Source: Candidatus Omnitrophota bacterium (GTDB lineage Bacteria > Omnitrophota > Gorgyraeia > Aquiviventales > Aquiviventaceae). From it: a DNA stretch of 34,472 bases. A model generated the notes under the pieces. That model searched no databases. It was not told where the DNA came from and worked only from the letters and a program-made list of their open reading frames with translations. The position numbers and the translations under genes were made by a program. Shown here one piece after another: positions 24,011 through 33,292 of this stretch (within the stretch, counting starts at the first letter, position 1; every line of letters starts with the position of its first letter). Location of the stretch: positions 1 to 34,472 of the forward strand of contig JACQWM010000020.1 in NCBI GenBank assembly GCA_016209275.1, written 5' to 3'.

Positions 24011-25518
24011 GCCGACGCGGATGCGTCTATGTGGTGGGTGCTGGCCCTGGAGACCCTGGCCTGATCACGGTTAAAGGGCAGGAGGCGCTGCGTCGAGCCA
24101 ATGTGGTGGTCTACGATCATCTGGTCTCTCCGCGGCTGCTGAAACAGTGTTCGCCGACGGCGAAGCTGGTGTACGTCGGCAAGGAGGCAGACAAGCACAC
24201 CGCGCCACAAGGCTCGATCAACCGCTTGCTGATTCGGGAAGCCAACGCTGGGAAATCCGTTGTGCGGTTAAAAGGCGGCGATCCGTTCCTCTTTGGCCGC
24301 GGCGGGGAGGAGGCCGAAGAGCTTGTCAAAGCCAAGATTCCGTTTGAAATTGTTCCAGGCGTGACAAGCGCTATTGCGGTTCCGGCGTATGCCGGCATTC
24401 CGGTCACCCACCGTCGCTATGCGTCTTCCGTCGCCATACTGACCGGCCATGAGGATCCCGCGAAGAAGGGCAGCAGCATTCGGTGGCCGCAATTGGCCAC
24501 CGCCACAGATACGCTGGTCTGCTTGATGGGTGTGAGTCGGTTGCCGGCCATCGTGGCCGAGCTTTGTCGCCACGGCCGGCCTGTCTCGACCCCGTGCGCC
24601 GTGATTGCGTGGGGTACTAGGGCGACTCAGCGAACCGTGACAGCCACGTTGTCCACCATCGCGGCCGCTGTCACGAGCGCAGGGCTTCGCCCGCCGGCGA
24701 TTCTTGTGGTGGGCGAGGTGGTTCGACTGCGCAAGCAGCTCAACTGGTTTGAGCGAAAGCCGCTGTTCGGCAAACGCCTCCTGGTGACGCGAGCGCAAGA
24801 GAAGGCGGCCTCGCTGTCGAATCAATTGGAAGCGCTTGGGGCTGAGGTTGAGGAGTTACCGGCGATTGCGCTGGCCCCGGTGCCGTCGAATGGCGCGTTT
24901 AAAACTCTCGTGGCGTCGCTGCCCAACACTGATTGGGTCTTTTTCACCAGCCCTGAAGGTATTGGGTGGTTTCGCGAGATGCTCAAACCGCACCGCAAGG
25001 ACTTGCGAATCCTCTCTGGGTGTCACATTGGCGCGATCGGTTCCAAAACTGCGGTGGCCATTGAGTCGCTGGGGCTGCATGTGGATTTTGTGCCGAAGCA
25101 ATACAGCCAAGAGGGCGTGCTGAACGATTTTCCCAGACGGCTCCTGAAAGGCAAGCGCGCCGTGATCCTCAGCGCCAAAGGCAGCCGCGATGTGTTGGAG
25201 CATGGGTTGCGCGCGCGCGGGATGCAGGTGGTGAAGGGATCGATTTATCAAACCGTCATCCCGAAAGCGCTGCGGCAGAGCGCGACAACGCTCTTTGAGC
25301 GGCCATTTGATGCCGTAACCGTGACCTCGGCGAGCTGTGTGGATCACTTGCACGAAGCGCTCGTCGCCGCAGGCAAGGCGACGCTTTTCCGTCACCTGAG
25401 ATTTGCTTCCATCGGTCCGATCACCTCAGCCGCGGTCCGCGCTCGCGGTGGTCGCGTGGCTATTGAAGCAAAAATCTCAACCATCGAAGGCCTTGTCGAT
25501 GCGATCCAACACGTTTAG
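24007..25518 (+). CDS. Uroporphyrinogen-III C-methyltransferase / uroporphyrinogen-III synthase fusion
   Basis: A 503-residue two-domain protein. Residues about 1-245 are the SAM-dependent CobA/SUMT domain that methylates uroporphyrinogen III to precorrin-2: [71 protein letters not shown] (as two overlapping motifs), and [15 protein letters not shown]. Residues about 258-503 are the HemD domain that closes hydroxymethylbilane into uroporphyrinogen [62 protein letters not shown]. The fusion sends product to the corrin/sirohaem branch at once. Partners on both sides are hemC, the precorrin-2 dehydrogenase and hemB. Confidence 0.95.
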   Translation: MSRRGCVYVVGAGPGDPGLITVKGQEALRRANVVVYDHLVSPRLLKQCSPTAKLVYVGKEADKHTAPQGSINRLLIREANAGKSVVRLKGGDPFLFGRGGEEAEELVKAKIPFEIVPGVTSAIAVPAYAGIPVTHRRYASSVAILTGHEDPAKKGSSIRWPQLATATDTLVCLMGVSRLPAIVAELCRHGRPVSTPCAVIAWGTRATQRTVTATLSTIAAAVTSAGLRPPAILVVGEVVRLRKQLNWFERKPLFGKRLLVTRAQEKAASLSNQLEALGAEVEELPAIALAPVPSNGAFKTLVASLPNTDWVFFTSPEGIGWFREMLKPHRKDLRILSGCHIGAIGSKTAVAIESLGLHVDFVPKQYSQEGVLNDFPRRLLKGKRAVILSAKGSRDVLEHGLRARGMQVVKGSIYQTVIPKALRQSATTLFERPFDAVTVTSASCVDHLHEALVAAGKATLFRHLRFASIGPITSAAVRARGGRVAIEAKISTIEGLVDAIQHV

Positions 25519-25527
25519 AGGAATCTC

Positions 25528-26514
25528 ATGTATCGGACGAGACGGGTGAGGGCATCTGAAGCGCTGAGAGGGTTGATTCGAGAGACGCATCTGTCTGCAG
25601 ATCAGCTGGTGATGCCGCTGTTTGTGCGCGCAGGCAAGAAGGTTCGGGCGGCGATCCCAACCATGCCAGGCCAGTTTCAGTTTTCGGTCGATACGCTCGC
25701 GCAGGAATGTCGGCAACTCAAGGAGCTTGGCGTACCCGCAGTGCTGCTCTTCGGCCTCTCAGATAAAAAAGATGCGCGGGGCAGCCGGGCCTATGCCAAG
25801 AATGGCATTGTGCAGCAAGCGGTGGCGGCGATTAAATCATCGGTGCCTGAGCTGCTGGTCATCACCGATGTGTGCCTCTGCGCGTACACGTTGCATGGGC
25901 ATTGTGGGGTCGTCGGGAGCGACACACGACACAAGACCCATTTCTACATTGATAATGATGCCTCGGTGGAGATTCTCGCAAAGGTCGCCCTATCGCATGC
26001 GAAGGCTGGAGCTGACCTGGTCGCACCATCGGACATGATGGATGGCACGGTAGGAGCGATCCGCAAATTGCTCGATGCTGAGGATTTTGATCGCGTGCCG
26101 ATCATGGCCTACTCCGTGAAATACGCGTCCAGTTTTTACGGGCCGTTTCGTGAGGCCGTAGACTCAGCACCCCAATTCGGCGATCGCCGCTCCTACCAGA
26201 TGGACCCGGCTAATGCCGAGGAGGCGTTGCGCAAGGCGCGGTCCGACGTGGAGCAAGGAGCGGATATCCTTATGGTCAAACCAGCGCTGGTCTACCTTGA
26301 TATTATTCGGCGCGTCAAGCAGGCATTGCCATATCCACTCGCCGCATTTAACGTCAGCGGCGAGTACGCGATGGTCAAAGCGGCGTCAGCTCGCGGCTGG
26401 CTGCAGGAGCGGCCGGTCTGGATGGAAATGCTGCTCGCGATGAAACGCGCCGGTGCCGATATCCTCATCACCTACTGGGCCAAAGACGCCGCCAGACTCC
26501 TCAGAGAAGAATGA
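25528..26514 (+). CDS. hemB: Delta-aminolevulinic acid dehydratase
   Basis: A 328-residue enzyme condensing two ALA molecules to porphobilinogen. The zinc-binding cysteines are C116, C118 and C126 in DVCLCAYTLHGHCG, so this is the zinc-dependent form. The two active-site lysines are K198 (AYSVKYASSFYGPFR) and K251 (MVKPALVYLDII). AGAGGA precedes the ATG. The stop overlaps hemL as ATGA, exactly where a 7-bp tandem repeat begins. Confidence 0.97.
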   Translation: MYRTRRVRASEALRGLIRETHLSADQLVMPLFVRAGKKVRAAIPTMPGQFQFSVDTLAQECRQLKELGVPAVLLFGLSDKKDARGSRAYAKNGIVQQAVAAIKSSVPELLVITDVCLCAYTLHGHCGVVGSDTRHKTHFYIDNDASVEILAKVALSHAKAGADLVAPSDMMDGTVGAIRKLLDAEDFDRVPIMAYSVKYASSFYGPFREAVDSAPQFGDRRSYQMDPANAEEALRKARSDVEQGADILMVKPALVYLDIIRRVKQALPYPLAAFNVSGEYAMVKAASARGWLQERPVWMEMLLAMKRAGADILITYWAKDAARLLREE

Positions 26515-27755
26515 ATCGTCAATCGTCAATCGTCAATCGAAAATCAATCGGAGCTGGTGCTCTCAAGTACCTTGTCGGCGGCGTGAACAGTCCGGTGCGA
26601 GCCTTCCGCCATGTTGGCGGCAATCCGCTCATGCTCCGGCAGGGCCGCGACAGCCAGGTGTATGACGTCGATGGTCGCGCCTATGTCGACTTCATCATGG
26701 GCTGGGGGTCTTTGATCCACGGTCATCGGCAGGTCAAGGGAAGTACCGTCTTAGGATTAACGCACCCTGCGGAAGCCGAACTAGCTCGCCTGATGGTTGA
26801 CGCCGTGCCATCGGTCGAGCAGGTCCGCTTTACCGTCTCAGGCACCGAAGCATGCATGACCGCGGTGCGCCTTGCCCGCGCCGTGACCGGGCGCCCGCGC
26901 ATCCTCATGTTCGATGGCAGTTACCACGGCCATGCCGAGAGCGTGATGGCCGGCAAGACGGCTGGGATCTCTGCGGCCGCAACCCGTGAGGCCATGTCCG
27001 TTCCGTATAATGACATCGAGGCTGTGGCGCGTGCGATCCGCCATCATGCCAACAGATTCGCTTGCGTCATCGTCGAGCCGGTGGCGGCCAACACCGGCGT
27101 CATCGTGCCTGAGGTGGCGTTCCTCAAACGCCTCAGAGCGCTGACTCAGCGTCATGGTATCCTGCTCATTTTTGATGAAGTCGTCACCGGATTCCGTCTA
27201 GCCTTGGGTGGCGCTCAATCCTATTTTCGCATCACGCCGGACCTGACGACCTTTGGCAAGATCATCGGCGGTGGCATGCCGATTGGCGCGCTTGGCGGTC
27301 CCGCACGTTTCATGAAACGTCTTGCCCCGGAAGGGAATGTCTATCACGGCGGCACATTTGCCGGCCACCCGCTGAGCATGACCGCGGGCGCGTTCACGCT
27401 GAAAAAACTCCACGCCCACCCCCCGTATGGCGCCTTAGACCGTGCAGGCCGCAGGCTCCAACGAGGCCTTCAGCACGCCGCTCAACGCTGTGGTATAGCG
27501 ATTCAGATCAACCGGCTCGGTTCCATGCTGACGGTCTTTTTCTCCGACCAGCCCATCCGAAACGCCGGTGACGCCGCTCGCAGTCGCCGGCAACAGTTCG
27601 CCGCGTGGGCCAATGGCCTGCGGCGGCATGGGATTCTCATTCCGCCATCGCCGTTTGAAGCCCTCTTTCTTTCAACCGCCCACACCGCTCAGGACGTCGA
27701 TCGGCTTATCACCGCGTCCGAAGAGATCTTCACCGCCATGGGCAACGGCGCGTAA
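26511..27755 (+). CDS. hemL: Glutamate-1-semialdehyde 2,1-aminomutase
   Basis: A 414-residue PLP enzyme turning glutamate-1-semialdehyde into ALA (C5 pathway). Lys 250 in TTFGKIIGGGMPIGALGG binds PLP; VNSPVRAF, DGSYHGHAE and FDEVVTGFRL are family motifs. Two oddities: the first 12 or so residues (MNRQSSIVNRKSIG) are encoded by a 7-bp tandem repeat instead of the usual N-terminal helix, and about 11 residues are missing between GWGSLIHGH and THPAEAELARL, where relatives carry a helix ending in SFGAPT. The active-site motifs remain. The glutamyl-tRNA reductase (hemA) it depends on is not in the window. Confidence 0.92.
   Translation: MNRQSSIVNRKSIGAGALKYLVGGVNSPVRAFRHVGGNPLMLRQGRDSQVYDVDGRAYVDFIMGWGSLIHGHRQVKGSTVLGLTHPAEAELARLMVDAVPSVEQVRFTVSGTEACMTAVRLARAVTGRPRILMFDGSYHGHAESVMAGKTAGISAAATREAMSVPYNDIEAVARAIRHHANRFACVIVEPVAANTGVIVPEVAFLKRLRALTQRHGILLIFDEVVTGFRLALGGAQSYFRITPDLTTFGKIIGGGMPIGALGGPARFMKRLAPEGNVYHGGTFAGHPLSMTAGAFTLKKLHAHPPYGALDRAGRRLQRGLQHAAQRCGIAIQINRLGSMLTVFFSDQPIRNAGDAARSRRQQFAAWANGLRRHGILIPPSPFEALFLSTAHTAQDVDRLITASEEIFTAMGNGA
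26514..26534 (+). repeat. Three copies of a 7-bp tandem repeat at the hemB/hemL junction
   Basis: AATCGTC occurs three times in a row, followed by a partial AATCG and a degenerate AAAATCAATCG. It begins at the last base of the hemB stop and encodes the hemL N-terminus. Confidence 0.92.
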
Positions 27756-27768
27756 GGGCTCCCAGATC

Positions 27769-28491
27769 ATGCTGGCAACCATCCCCATCGCGCCGCAAGA
27801 AAAGCGGCCGTATGTGCAGCGGCTCTTTACCCGGATTGCGCCGCGGTATGACTGGTTCAATCGATTAGCCAGCCTGGGGCTTGACCAACGCTGGCGGCGC
27901 CGTGTCGTTCGCGAGGCGAGCATCCACCCAGGCTCCAGGGTGCTGGACGTGTGCTCTGGCACCGGCGATCTGGCGATTCTCTCGGCGCGGCAACTGCAGG
28001 GAAACGGCTCGGTGATCGGCGCAGACCTCAATCGCCACATGTTGTCCTTCGCCCAGCGCAAAGCCACAGCGCGTCATCTGCCGATCGTCTGGTGCCAGGC
28101 GGAAGCTGAATGCTTGCCGTTTGCCGATGGAAGTTTTGATTGCGTGACGATCGGATTTTCCACGCGCAACCTGAGCGATCTCACCGCGGGGCTCTCCGAA
28201 ATGATCCGCGTCTTGCGTCCCGCAGGCCGGCTCATCATCCTGGAAACCGGCTATCCTCGCCAGCGCCTGCTGCGATTCGGCTACCAACTGTTTTTGTTGA
28301 CGGTCGCGCGGACGATCGGATGTGTGCTGACCGGCAGCGTGTGGCCGTTTACGTATCTGGCGCGTTCGGTGCGGCAGTTCCTCACGCCTGAGCAAATGAT
28401 CGAACGCTTGCAGCAACTCCAAACTGATGTAGAATACCTCCCATTATCCCTGGGGCTCGCAAGCCTCTATCGGGTCACGAAACATGCCTAG
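27769..28491 (+). CDS. ubiE: UbiE/MenG family quinone C-methyltransferase
   Basis: A 240-residue SAM-dependent methyltransferase acting on the quinone ring. Motifs are FTRIAPRYDWFNRLASLGLDQRW (as FTRIAPRYDWFNRL and SLGLDQRW), the SAM site VLDVCSGTGDLAIL, FDCVTIGFSTRNLSDL and LIILETGYPR. With the prenyl diphosphate synthase next to it, it probably completes menaquinone (demethylmenaquinone methylation); ubiquinone cannot be excluded from sequence alone. I chose ATG 27769, 14 bp after hemL; the longer open frame is antisense-free overlap inside hemL. It overlaps the next gene by 8 bp. Confidence 0.9.
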   Translation: MLATIPIAPQEKRPYVQRLFTRIAPRYDWFNRLASLGLDQRWRRRVVREASIHPGSRVLDVCSGTGDLAILSARQLQGNGSVIGADLNRHMLSFAQRKATARHLPIVWCQAEAECLPFADGSFDCVTIGFSTRNLSDLTAGLSEMIRVLRPAGRLIILETGYPRQRLLRFGYQLFLLTVARTIGCVLTGSVWPFTYLARSVRQFLTPEQMIERLQQLQTDVEYLPLSLGLASLYRVTKHA

Positions 28492-29488
28492 CGCACATCG
28501 TTCGAGGCGCGTCGAAGCAGTACAGCTTCACCAAGCCCTGGCCCCGGTTGAGCGCGATCTTCAGGCCGTGTCTTCCCGCCTGCTCTCACAATTGGCCGAC
28601 CCCATCGCGCGGAAAGTCGTCTACCTGGTGACGGCAGGCGGCAAGCGGCTGCGCCCGGCCTTGGTCCTGCTGACCGGCGCGGTCGGTCCCTCGCCGGATC
28701 GCCCGGCGCTGATTGACACCGCCACATCCGTCGAGCTCATCCACACCGCCACGCTAATTCACGATGACATTATCGACCAGGCCACTATGCGCCGCGCGCG
28801 CCCAAGTTTTCATCAGCGCTGGGGCACGGAACGCGCCTTGCTCATGGGCGACTACCTGTACTCGACGGCGTTTACGATGCTCTCCCGCCTTGAGCAGCCC
28901 GCCGTCATCCAGGTCCTCGCCGATGTCTGCCAGCAACTGTGCCGCGGCGAATTGCGGGAAGTGGAAGCCCGGTTTCGCCTGGACTTGACGGAAGCCGAGT
29001 ACTTTGCGATCATTCAAGAGAAAACAGCGTCGCTCACTGGCGGGTGTTGCCGATCCGGAGCCATCCTCAGCGGCTGCTCGGCAACACAGGTTGAACAGCT
29101 GGCCGCGTTCGGCCAGAACTTCGGGGTGGCGTTTCAAATCATTGACGACTGCCTCGATTTGATCGGCGATCAGCGGCAGCTCGGAAAATCGATTCTGGCG
29201 GATCTGGACAAAGGGGCCCTCTCGCTTCCGATTATTTACCTCGCACAGCAGTTATCCGCGAAAGCCCGGAACGCGCTCTTTGCTCCCCTGCGCCGGCACG
29301 CCAACGACCCGGCGTTTTTGCGCCGTGTGGCCAAGGCGGCTAAGGAATCCGGGGCCGTGGCGAAAGCCCAGGCGCGCGCCGCCGGCTTCATCCGCCGCGC
29401 GGAAGCATCGGTCCATGGCATTGAGATGAATGGCCTTCGCATCGCGTATGAGTCGTTAACCGACTACGCGATCTACCGACAGGGGTGA
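28484..29488 (+). CDS. Long-chain polyprenyl diphosphate synthase (quinone side chain)
   Basis: A 334-residue trans-prenyltransferase that builds the isoprenoid tail of the quinone. The first Asp-rich motif is in LIHDDIIDQA and the second in FQIIDDCLDLIGD; GGKRLRPALVLL binds diphosphate, and GDYLYSTAF and DLDKGALSLPIIYL are typical. The residues before the first motif (SVELIHTATLIHDD) are small, which fits long products (C35 or longer), as in IspB or HepT. Membrane-associated in function but with no membrane span. It lies between ubiE/menG and tatA. Confidence 0.92.
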   Translation: MPSAHRSRRVEAVQLHQALAPVERDLQAVSSRLLSQLADPIARKVVYLVTAGGKRLRPALVLLTGAVGPSPDRPALIDTATSVELIHTATLIHDDIIDQATMRRARPSFHQRWGTERALLMGDYLYSTAFTMLSRLEQPAVIQVLADVCQQLCRGELREVEARFRLDLTEAEYFAIIQEKTASLTGGCCRSGAILSGCSATQVEQLAAFGQNFGVAFQIIDDCLDLIGDQRQLGKSILADLDKGALSLPIIYLAQQLSAKARNALFAPLRRHANDPAFLRRVAKAAKESGAVAKAQARAAGFIRRAEASVHGIEMNGLRIAYESLTDYAIYRQG

Positions 29489-29491
29489 GCC

Positions 29492-29665
29492 ATGCTGGGA
29501 TTCAATGAACTGCTCGTGATTCTGCTGATCGTGCTGCTGCTCGTCGGAGCCAAGCGGCTGCCGGACATCGGACGGTCTCTCGGCCAGAGCATCCGAGAGT
29601 TTCAGAAGGCCCTCAAGGGCAAATCCTCTGAGCAGGACAAGGATGAGTCCGCGACGAAGCCGTAA
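29492..29665 (+). CDS. tatA: Sec-independent protein translocase TatA
   Basis: A 57-residue protein. A short N-terminus (MLGFNE) leads into one membrane helix (LLVILLIVLLLVG), then the hinge AKRLPDIGRSLGQSIREF begins the amphipathic helix (FQKALKGKSS), and a charged tail ends the protein. This is the TatA/E layout; TatB usually has a longer tail. AGGGGTGA before the ATG is a strong ribosome-binding site. The TAA is followed at once by the Rieske gene, a known Tat-type substrate. No tatC is in the window. Confidence 0.93.
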   Translation: MLGFNELLVILLIVLLLVGAKRLPDIGRSLGQSIREFQKALKGKSSEQDKDESATKP

Positions 29666-30235
29666 ATGAGCGACGCCGTGTCCTCAACGCCGCCTGCGGC
29701 GCCCGCGACACCCTCAGCGCCTCAGAAAGACCTCTGGCGGTGGTTCGATGAGACATTCGGCCGCCGCCAATTCTTGCTCCGCGGCGGCTGGGCGTTTTTC
29801 TGGGTCTTCCTGGGCGGCTGGCTGCTCTCCAACCTCAGGTATTTATTCCCCAATGTGCTCTACGAGCCTGCGCTGGCGTTCAAAGCGGGCAAGCCCGAGG
29901 AGTATCCCCTCGGGGTCAGCGAGAAATGGAAGAAACTCCAGCGCACCTGGATCGTCCGCACCGAGCGGGGCTTCTACTGTTTCTGGGCCCGCTGCACGCA
30001 CCTTGGCTGCACCCCGAACTGGTTTGATACGGAAGCGCGGTTTAAATGCCCGTGCCACGGGTCGAACTTCAATGCCGAGGGCGATGTGATCGCCGGTCCC
30101 GCCCCGAAAGCGCTCTGGCGGTGCGCGATCCGGCTGGCGGATGACGGGCAGCTGCTCATCGATAAGGGCCGCTTGGAAAACCGCCCTGAGCTGCGAACGA
30201 TGGGCGACTTCTTCCTGCCGTATCGAAACGCGTAA
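29666..30235 (+). CDS. Rieske iron-sulfur protein of a cytochrome bc-type complex
   Basis: A 189-residue [2Fe-2S] protein. After a Pro/Ala-rich N-terminus comes [16 protein letters not shown], a twin-Arg segment before a single membrane anchor (about 40-60), consistent with Tat export. Cluster ligands are C110 and H112 in CTHLGC and C128 and H131 in CPCHGS; C115 and C130 would form the disulfide. The motif continues NF where high-potential Rieske proteins have a Tyr, so the hydrogen bond that raises the midpoint potential is missing. That fits oxidation of menaquinol. It sits between tatA and the cytochrome b gene. Confidence 0.95.
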   Translation: MSDAVSSTPPAAPATPSAPQKDLWRWFDETFGRRQFLLRGGWAFFWVFLGGWLLSNLRYLFPNVLYEPALAFKAGKPEEYPLGVSEKWKKLQRTWIVRTERGFYCFWARCTHLGCTPNWFDTEARFKCPCHGSNFNAEGDVIAGPAPKALWRCAIRLADDGQLLIDKGRLENRPELRTMGDFFLPYRNA

Positions 30236-30246
30236 TCCCGCTTAGC

Positions 30247-31998
30247 ATGAAACAGTACGTGAAAAAAACCAAGCTCTGGAAGTCGGTGTTCCGCCACGAT
30301 TTCACCGATTCGCCCCGGACGCGCCTGCAGCGCATTTTCGGCAACGTCTTCCTGCACCTGCATCCCGTGCGCATCGCGAAAGACGCGCTCAAGGTCACCT
30401 ACACCTGGGGGCTGGGCGGGTTGTCGTTCTACGCCTTTCTCGTGCTGACGGTCTCAGGCATCATCCTGATGTTCTATTACCGCCCGGCCAGCAGCCTCGC
30501 GTATCAAGACATCAAGGATCTCACCTTCGCCGTGACGATGGGCGGCTTTCTGCGCAATCTCCATCGATGGGCCGCGCACCTGATGGTCGTGCTCGTCATT
30601 CTGCACATGATGCGCGTCTTCCTGACCGGAGCCTATAAGCCGCCGCGCGAATATAACTGGGTCGTCGGCGTGATCCTCCTCGTGATGACGCTGTTCCTCA
30701 GCTACACGGGCTATCTGCTGCCGTGGGACCAGTTGGCCTTGTGGGCGGTCACCGTCGGCGCGCAGATGGCCGCGAATGCTCCGCTGGTGGGCAACGAGGG
30801 CCCGTTCCGGCTGCCGTTTATCACCACGGCAAACGATGCCCGCTTCGGCCTGGTGGGTGGGACGATCATCGGCGATGCCACCTTGATTAGGTTTTACGTG
30901 CTGCACTGCATCGCCGTGCCGTTCATCTTTTGCATTTTTCTGTGCGTGCATTTCTGGCGCGTCCGCAAAGACAGTTTCTCCAAGCAGACCGGTGTCAAAG
31001 TGGATGTCTGGCCGCATCTGGTCTCGCGCGAATTGCTGGCCGCCCTGCTCATCACGATCATCCTCTTCGTATGGTCGATCGTGTTGAACGCGCCGCTGGA
31101 AGCCCAGGCGAACCTCAACATCACGCCGAATCCCTCCAAAGCGCCGTGGTACTTCCTGGGGCTGCAGGAACTGCTCGTCTACTTTGATCCATGGATCGCC
31201 GGCGTGGTGCTGCCAACCCTCATCATCATCGGCCTCTGCGCCATCCCCTATGTCGATACCAACCCCAAGGGCATCGGGTACTGGGCCAAGATGCGATGGA
31301 CGTCTGCGCGCGGCGCGCCGCTATGGGTGCCCCAGGAGCGGCCCTTCGCCGTCTCGGTCTTCATGCTCGGGATCATCATGTGGTTCGTGCTGATTGCCAT
31401 CGGCCAGTTCTGCCGCGGACCGAACTGGGAATGGTATTGGCCGTGGGAACCGTGGAGCTACCGGCGGCTGACCAAGGTGACACTCGGAAATCTGCCCAAT
31501 CTGTGGGGCCTGACGCTGATGGGCGCCTACGGGCTTCTCGGCGCGCCGATCCCTCAGAAGATCAACGCCAAGCTCGCGGCGACGCGCGGGCCGAGCGCTC
31601 CGGCGGCGGCCTCCGCCGCGCTGCACCTGGGCCTGGGTCTGCTCATGGCGGCGGCACTCTTCATCCCGCTCGTCCTCCCGCCGCTGTTTGAGGCGCTGGG
31701 ACGCTCGCGAAACGCTCCGGTGATTTCCTGGATGTACGGGCTGGTCCAAGCGCATGGCGCGATCGGCTATGCCGTCATCGTGGTCGCGGTCAGCGCCTTC
31801 GGAGTGATCCTCGGCGGCATCGGCATCCGATTCGCCGCGCTGAAACATCGGCTGTATGAAGAGCTCGGCCCGATCAAATACGCGATCGTGATGGGCTTAT
31901 TGCTCATGATGACGGGCGTGCTCGGAAAAATTCTGCTGCGCTTGCTCTTCGGCGTGAAATACCTCATCCATTTTCCATCGCTGAATTTCAACATCTAA
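30247..31998 (+). CDS. Fused cytochrome b (b6 plus subunit IV type) with extra C-terminal helices
   Basis: A 583-residue membrane protein, the quinol-oxidising core of the complex. Haem ligands are H106 and H120 (13 apart) and H220 and H235 (14 between), the b6 spacing. The Qo-site motif PEWY reads APWY in [17 protein letters not shown], a form compatible with low-potential quinones. The first part covers cytochrome b6 (about 1-245) and subunit IV (about 255-400); after about 450 come roughly three further hydrophobic segments not found in standard b6f, such as [20 protein letters not shown]. The ATG follows the Rieske stop by 11 bp. The extra helices may anchor the downstream cytochrome c or another subunit. 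Confidence 0.93.
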   Translation: MKQYVKKTKLWKSVFRHDFTDSPRTRLQRIFGNVFLHLHPVRIAKDALKVTYTWGLGGLSFYAFLVLTVSGIILMFYYRPASSLAYQDIKDLTFAVTMGGFLRNLHRWAAHLMVVLVILHMMRVFLTGAYKPPREYNWVVGVILLVMTLFLSYTGYLLPWDQLALWAVTVGAQMAANAPLVGNEGPFRLPFITTANDARFGLVGGTIIGDATLIRFYVLHCIAVPFIFCIFLCVHFWRVRKDSFSKQTGVKVDVWPHLVSRELLAALLITIILFVWSIVLNAPLEAQANLNITPNPSKAPWYFLGLQELLVYFDPWIAGVVLPTLIIIGLCAIPYVDTNPKGIGYWAKMRWTSARGAPLWVPQERPFAVSVFMLGIIMWFVLIAIGQFCRGPNWEWYWPWEPWSYRRLTKVTLGNLPNLWGLTLMGAYGLLGAPIPQKINAKLAATRGPSAPAAASAALHLGLGLLMAAALFIPLVLPPLFEALGRSRNAPVISWMYGLVQAHGAIGYAVIVVAVSAFGVILGGIGIRFAALKHRLYEELGPIKYAIVMGLLLMMTGVLGKILLRLLFGVKYLIHFPSLNFNI

Positions 31999-32001
31999 CC
32001 C

Positions 32002-33231
32002 ATGAAACGGCTGCTGTTTTTCTTTTTTTCAGTCACCCTGGTCGCGCTCTTTGCGGTGGTGTTGGTGAATGACACCAACCGCCAGTGGAACCATTACCAG
32101 CGCCAGTTTCTTCGCGCGAACCATGATCGGTTGCCGGTCGCAGAGAAGTTCGGGCTGCTGGCCGGCAGCATCAAACAAGTGGTCGTCAACGACCTCCGCG
32201 CGGTGGATCGATGCACCACCTGCCACTTAGCCATGGAAAAACCGCAGCTCGCCCTGGCGGAGGAGCCTTTTCAGGAGCACCCGGGCGACTACCTCGCGTG
32301 GCATCCGGTGGAAAAATTCGGCTGCACCGTCTGCCATGGCGGTCAGGGCCTGGCCACCGACACGAAGGCGGCCCACGGCGATGTGAAGCACTGGGAGGAG
32401 CCGATGCTGCGCGGGCCGCTGGTCCAAGCCTCCTGCCGCCAGTGCCATGGCGATTGGCAGCGCATTGCGGACCAAATACCGCTGCTGGTCAAAGGCCGCG
32501 AGCTGTTTAAGGCGAAAGGCTGCTACGGCTGCCACGCCATCAAGGAGTTCGGCGGCACGATCTCTCAGGACCTGACCGAGGTTGGCTCAAAATCGTATCA
32601 GCTCATGGAAGCGGATTTTGAGATGATGAAGCCGCCGCATGATCGGATTCATTGGTTCATGCGCAAGCTCAAAAACCCCCGGATGCTCAACCCGGGCGTG
32701 CGGCAAGATCAGCTGCCTGAAGGCGAAGAAGAGATCTTTCCGAGCGCGATGCCGAATATCGGCCTCTCCGACGATGAGGTCAGGGCCGTGACGATCTACC
32801 TCTTAAGCCTGACCGCCTCGAATCTCCCGGTCTCGTACGTCATCCCAGCTCCGCCTGAGCCTCAGCCGATCTACACGTCGCAGGCGGAGCGAGGCAAAGC
32901 CGTGTTTGAGAAATACGGCTGCGCGGCGTGCCACGGCCCAGGGGGTGCTGGCGGGCGCCGCAACCCGAATAGCGGGCTGGGGCATGAAGTGCCGCCGCTG
33001 CTGCATGTGAAAGCCTACTACGCCGATCATGTGGAGGATCTCAAACATCTGATCCGCGATGGCCGGCAGCCGACCCCGCGCGCGCAGCCGAACCGTCCCA
33101 ACCCATTCCTCTACATGCCGGCCTGGAAAGACCGCATTTCGGATGAGGATCTCGAGGCCCTCATCGCCTATCTCTTTACACTCTCCGAGAAGCTTCCTCA
33201 GCCTCAGCAGCAAACTCCTCCAAATTCCTGA
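32002..33231 (+). CDS. Membrane-anchored pentaheme cytochrome c
   Basis: A 409-residue protein with an N-terminal signal anchor (LLFFFFSVTLVALFAVVLV) and five CxxCH haem-binding sites at residues 71-75 (CTTCH), 108-112 (CTVCH), 145-149 (CRQCH), 174-178 (CYGCH) and 307-311 (CAACH). Sites one to three form a small multihaem part; the fourth and fifth belong to two class I cytochrome c domains, each with a later Met candidate (AMPNIG, YMPAWK) as axial ligand. It probably accepts electrons from the Rieske protein in place of a classic c1. The ATG is 3 bp after the cytochrome b stop. It ends the respiratory run. Confidence 0.93.
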   Translation: MKRLLFFFFSVTLVALFAVVLVNDTNRQWNHYQRQFLRANHDRLPVAEKFGLLAGSIKQVVVNDLRAVDRCTTCHLAMEKPQLALAEEPFQEHPGDYLAWHPVEKFGCTVCHGGQGLATDTKAAHGDVKHWEEPMLRGPLVQASCRQCHGDWQRIADQIPLLVKGRELFKAKGCYGCHAIKEFGGTISQDLTEVGSKSYQLMEADFEMMKPPHDRIHWFMRKLKNPRMLNPGVRQDQLPEGEEEIFPSAMPNIGLSDDEVRAVTIYLLSLTASNLPVSYVIPAPPEPQPIYTSQAERGKAVFEKYGCAACHGPGGAGGRRNPNSGLGHEVPPLLHVKAYYADHVEDLKHLIRDGRQPTPRAQPNRPNPFLYMPAWKDRISDEDLEALIAYLFTLSEKLPQPQQQTPPNS

Positions 33232-33243
33232 ACGTTTCCGAGC

Positions 33244-33281
33244 GATATCAAATATCGCCGGTGCCGGCGATATCTGATATC
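33244..33281 (+). promoter_or_regulatory. Near-perfect 38-bp palindrome upstream of mnmA
   Basis: GATATCAAATATCGCCGG (33244-33261) and CCGGCGATATCTGATATC (33264-33281) pair over 18 positions with one mismatch, separated by TG. It ends 11 bp before the mnmA ATG and lies 12 bp after the cytochrome c stop. It could be an operator for a dimeric repressor, an RNA hairpin over the ribosome-binding region, or a small mobile palindrome. No T-tract follows, so an intrinsic terminator is unlikely. Confidence 0.8.
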
Positions 33282-33292
33282 ATGCCTCTGCG

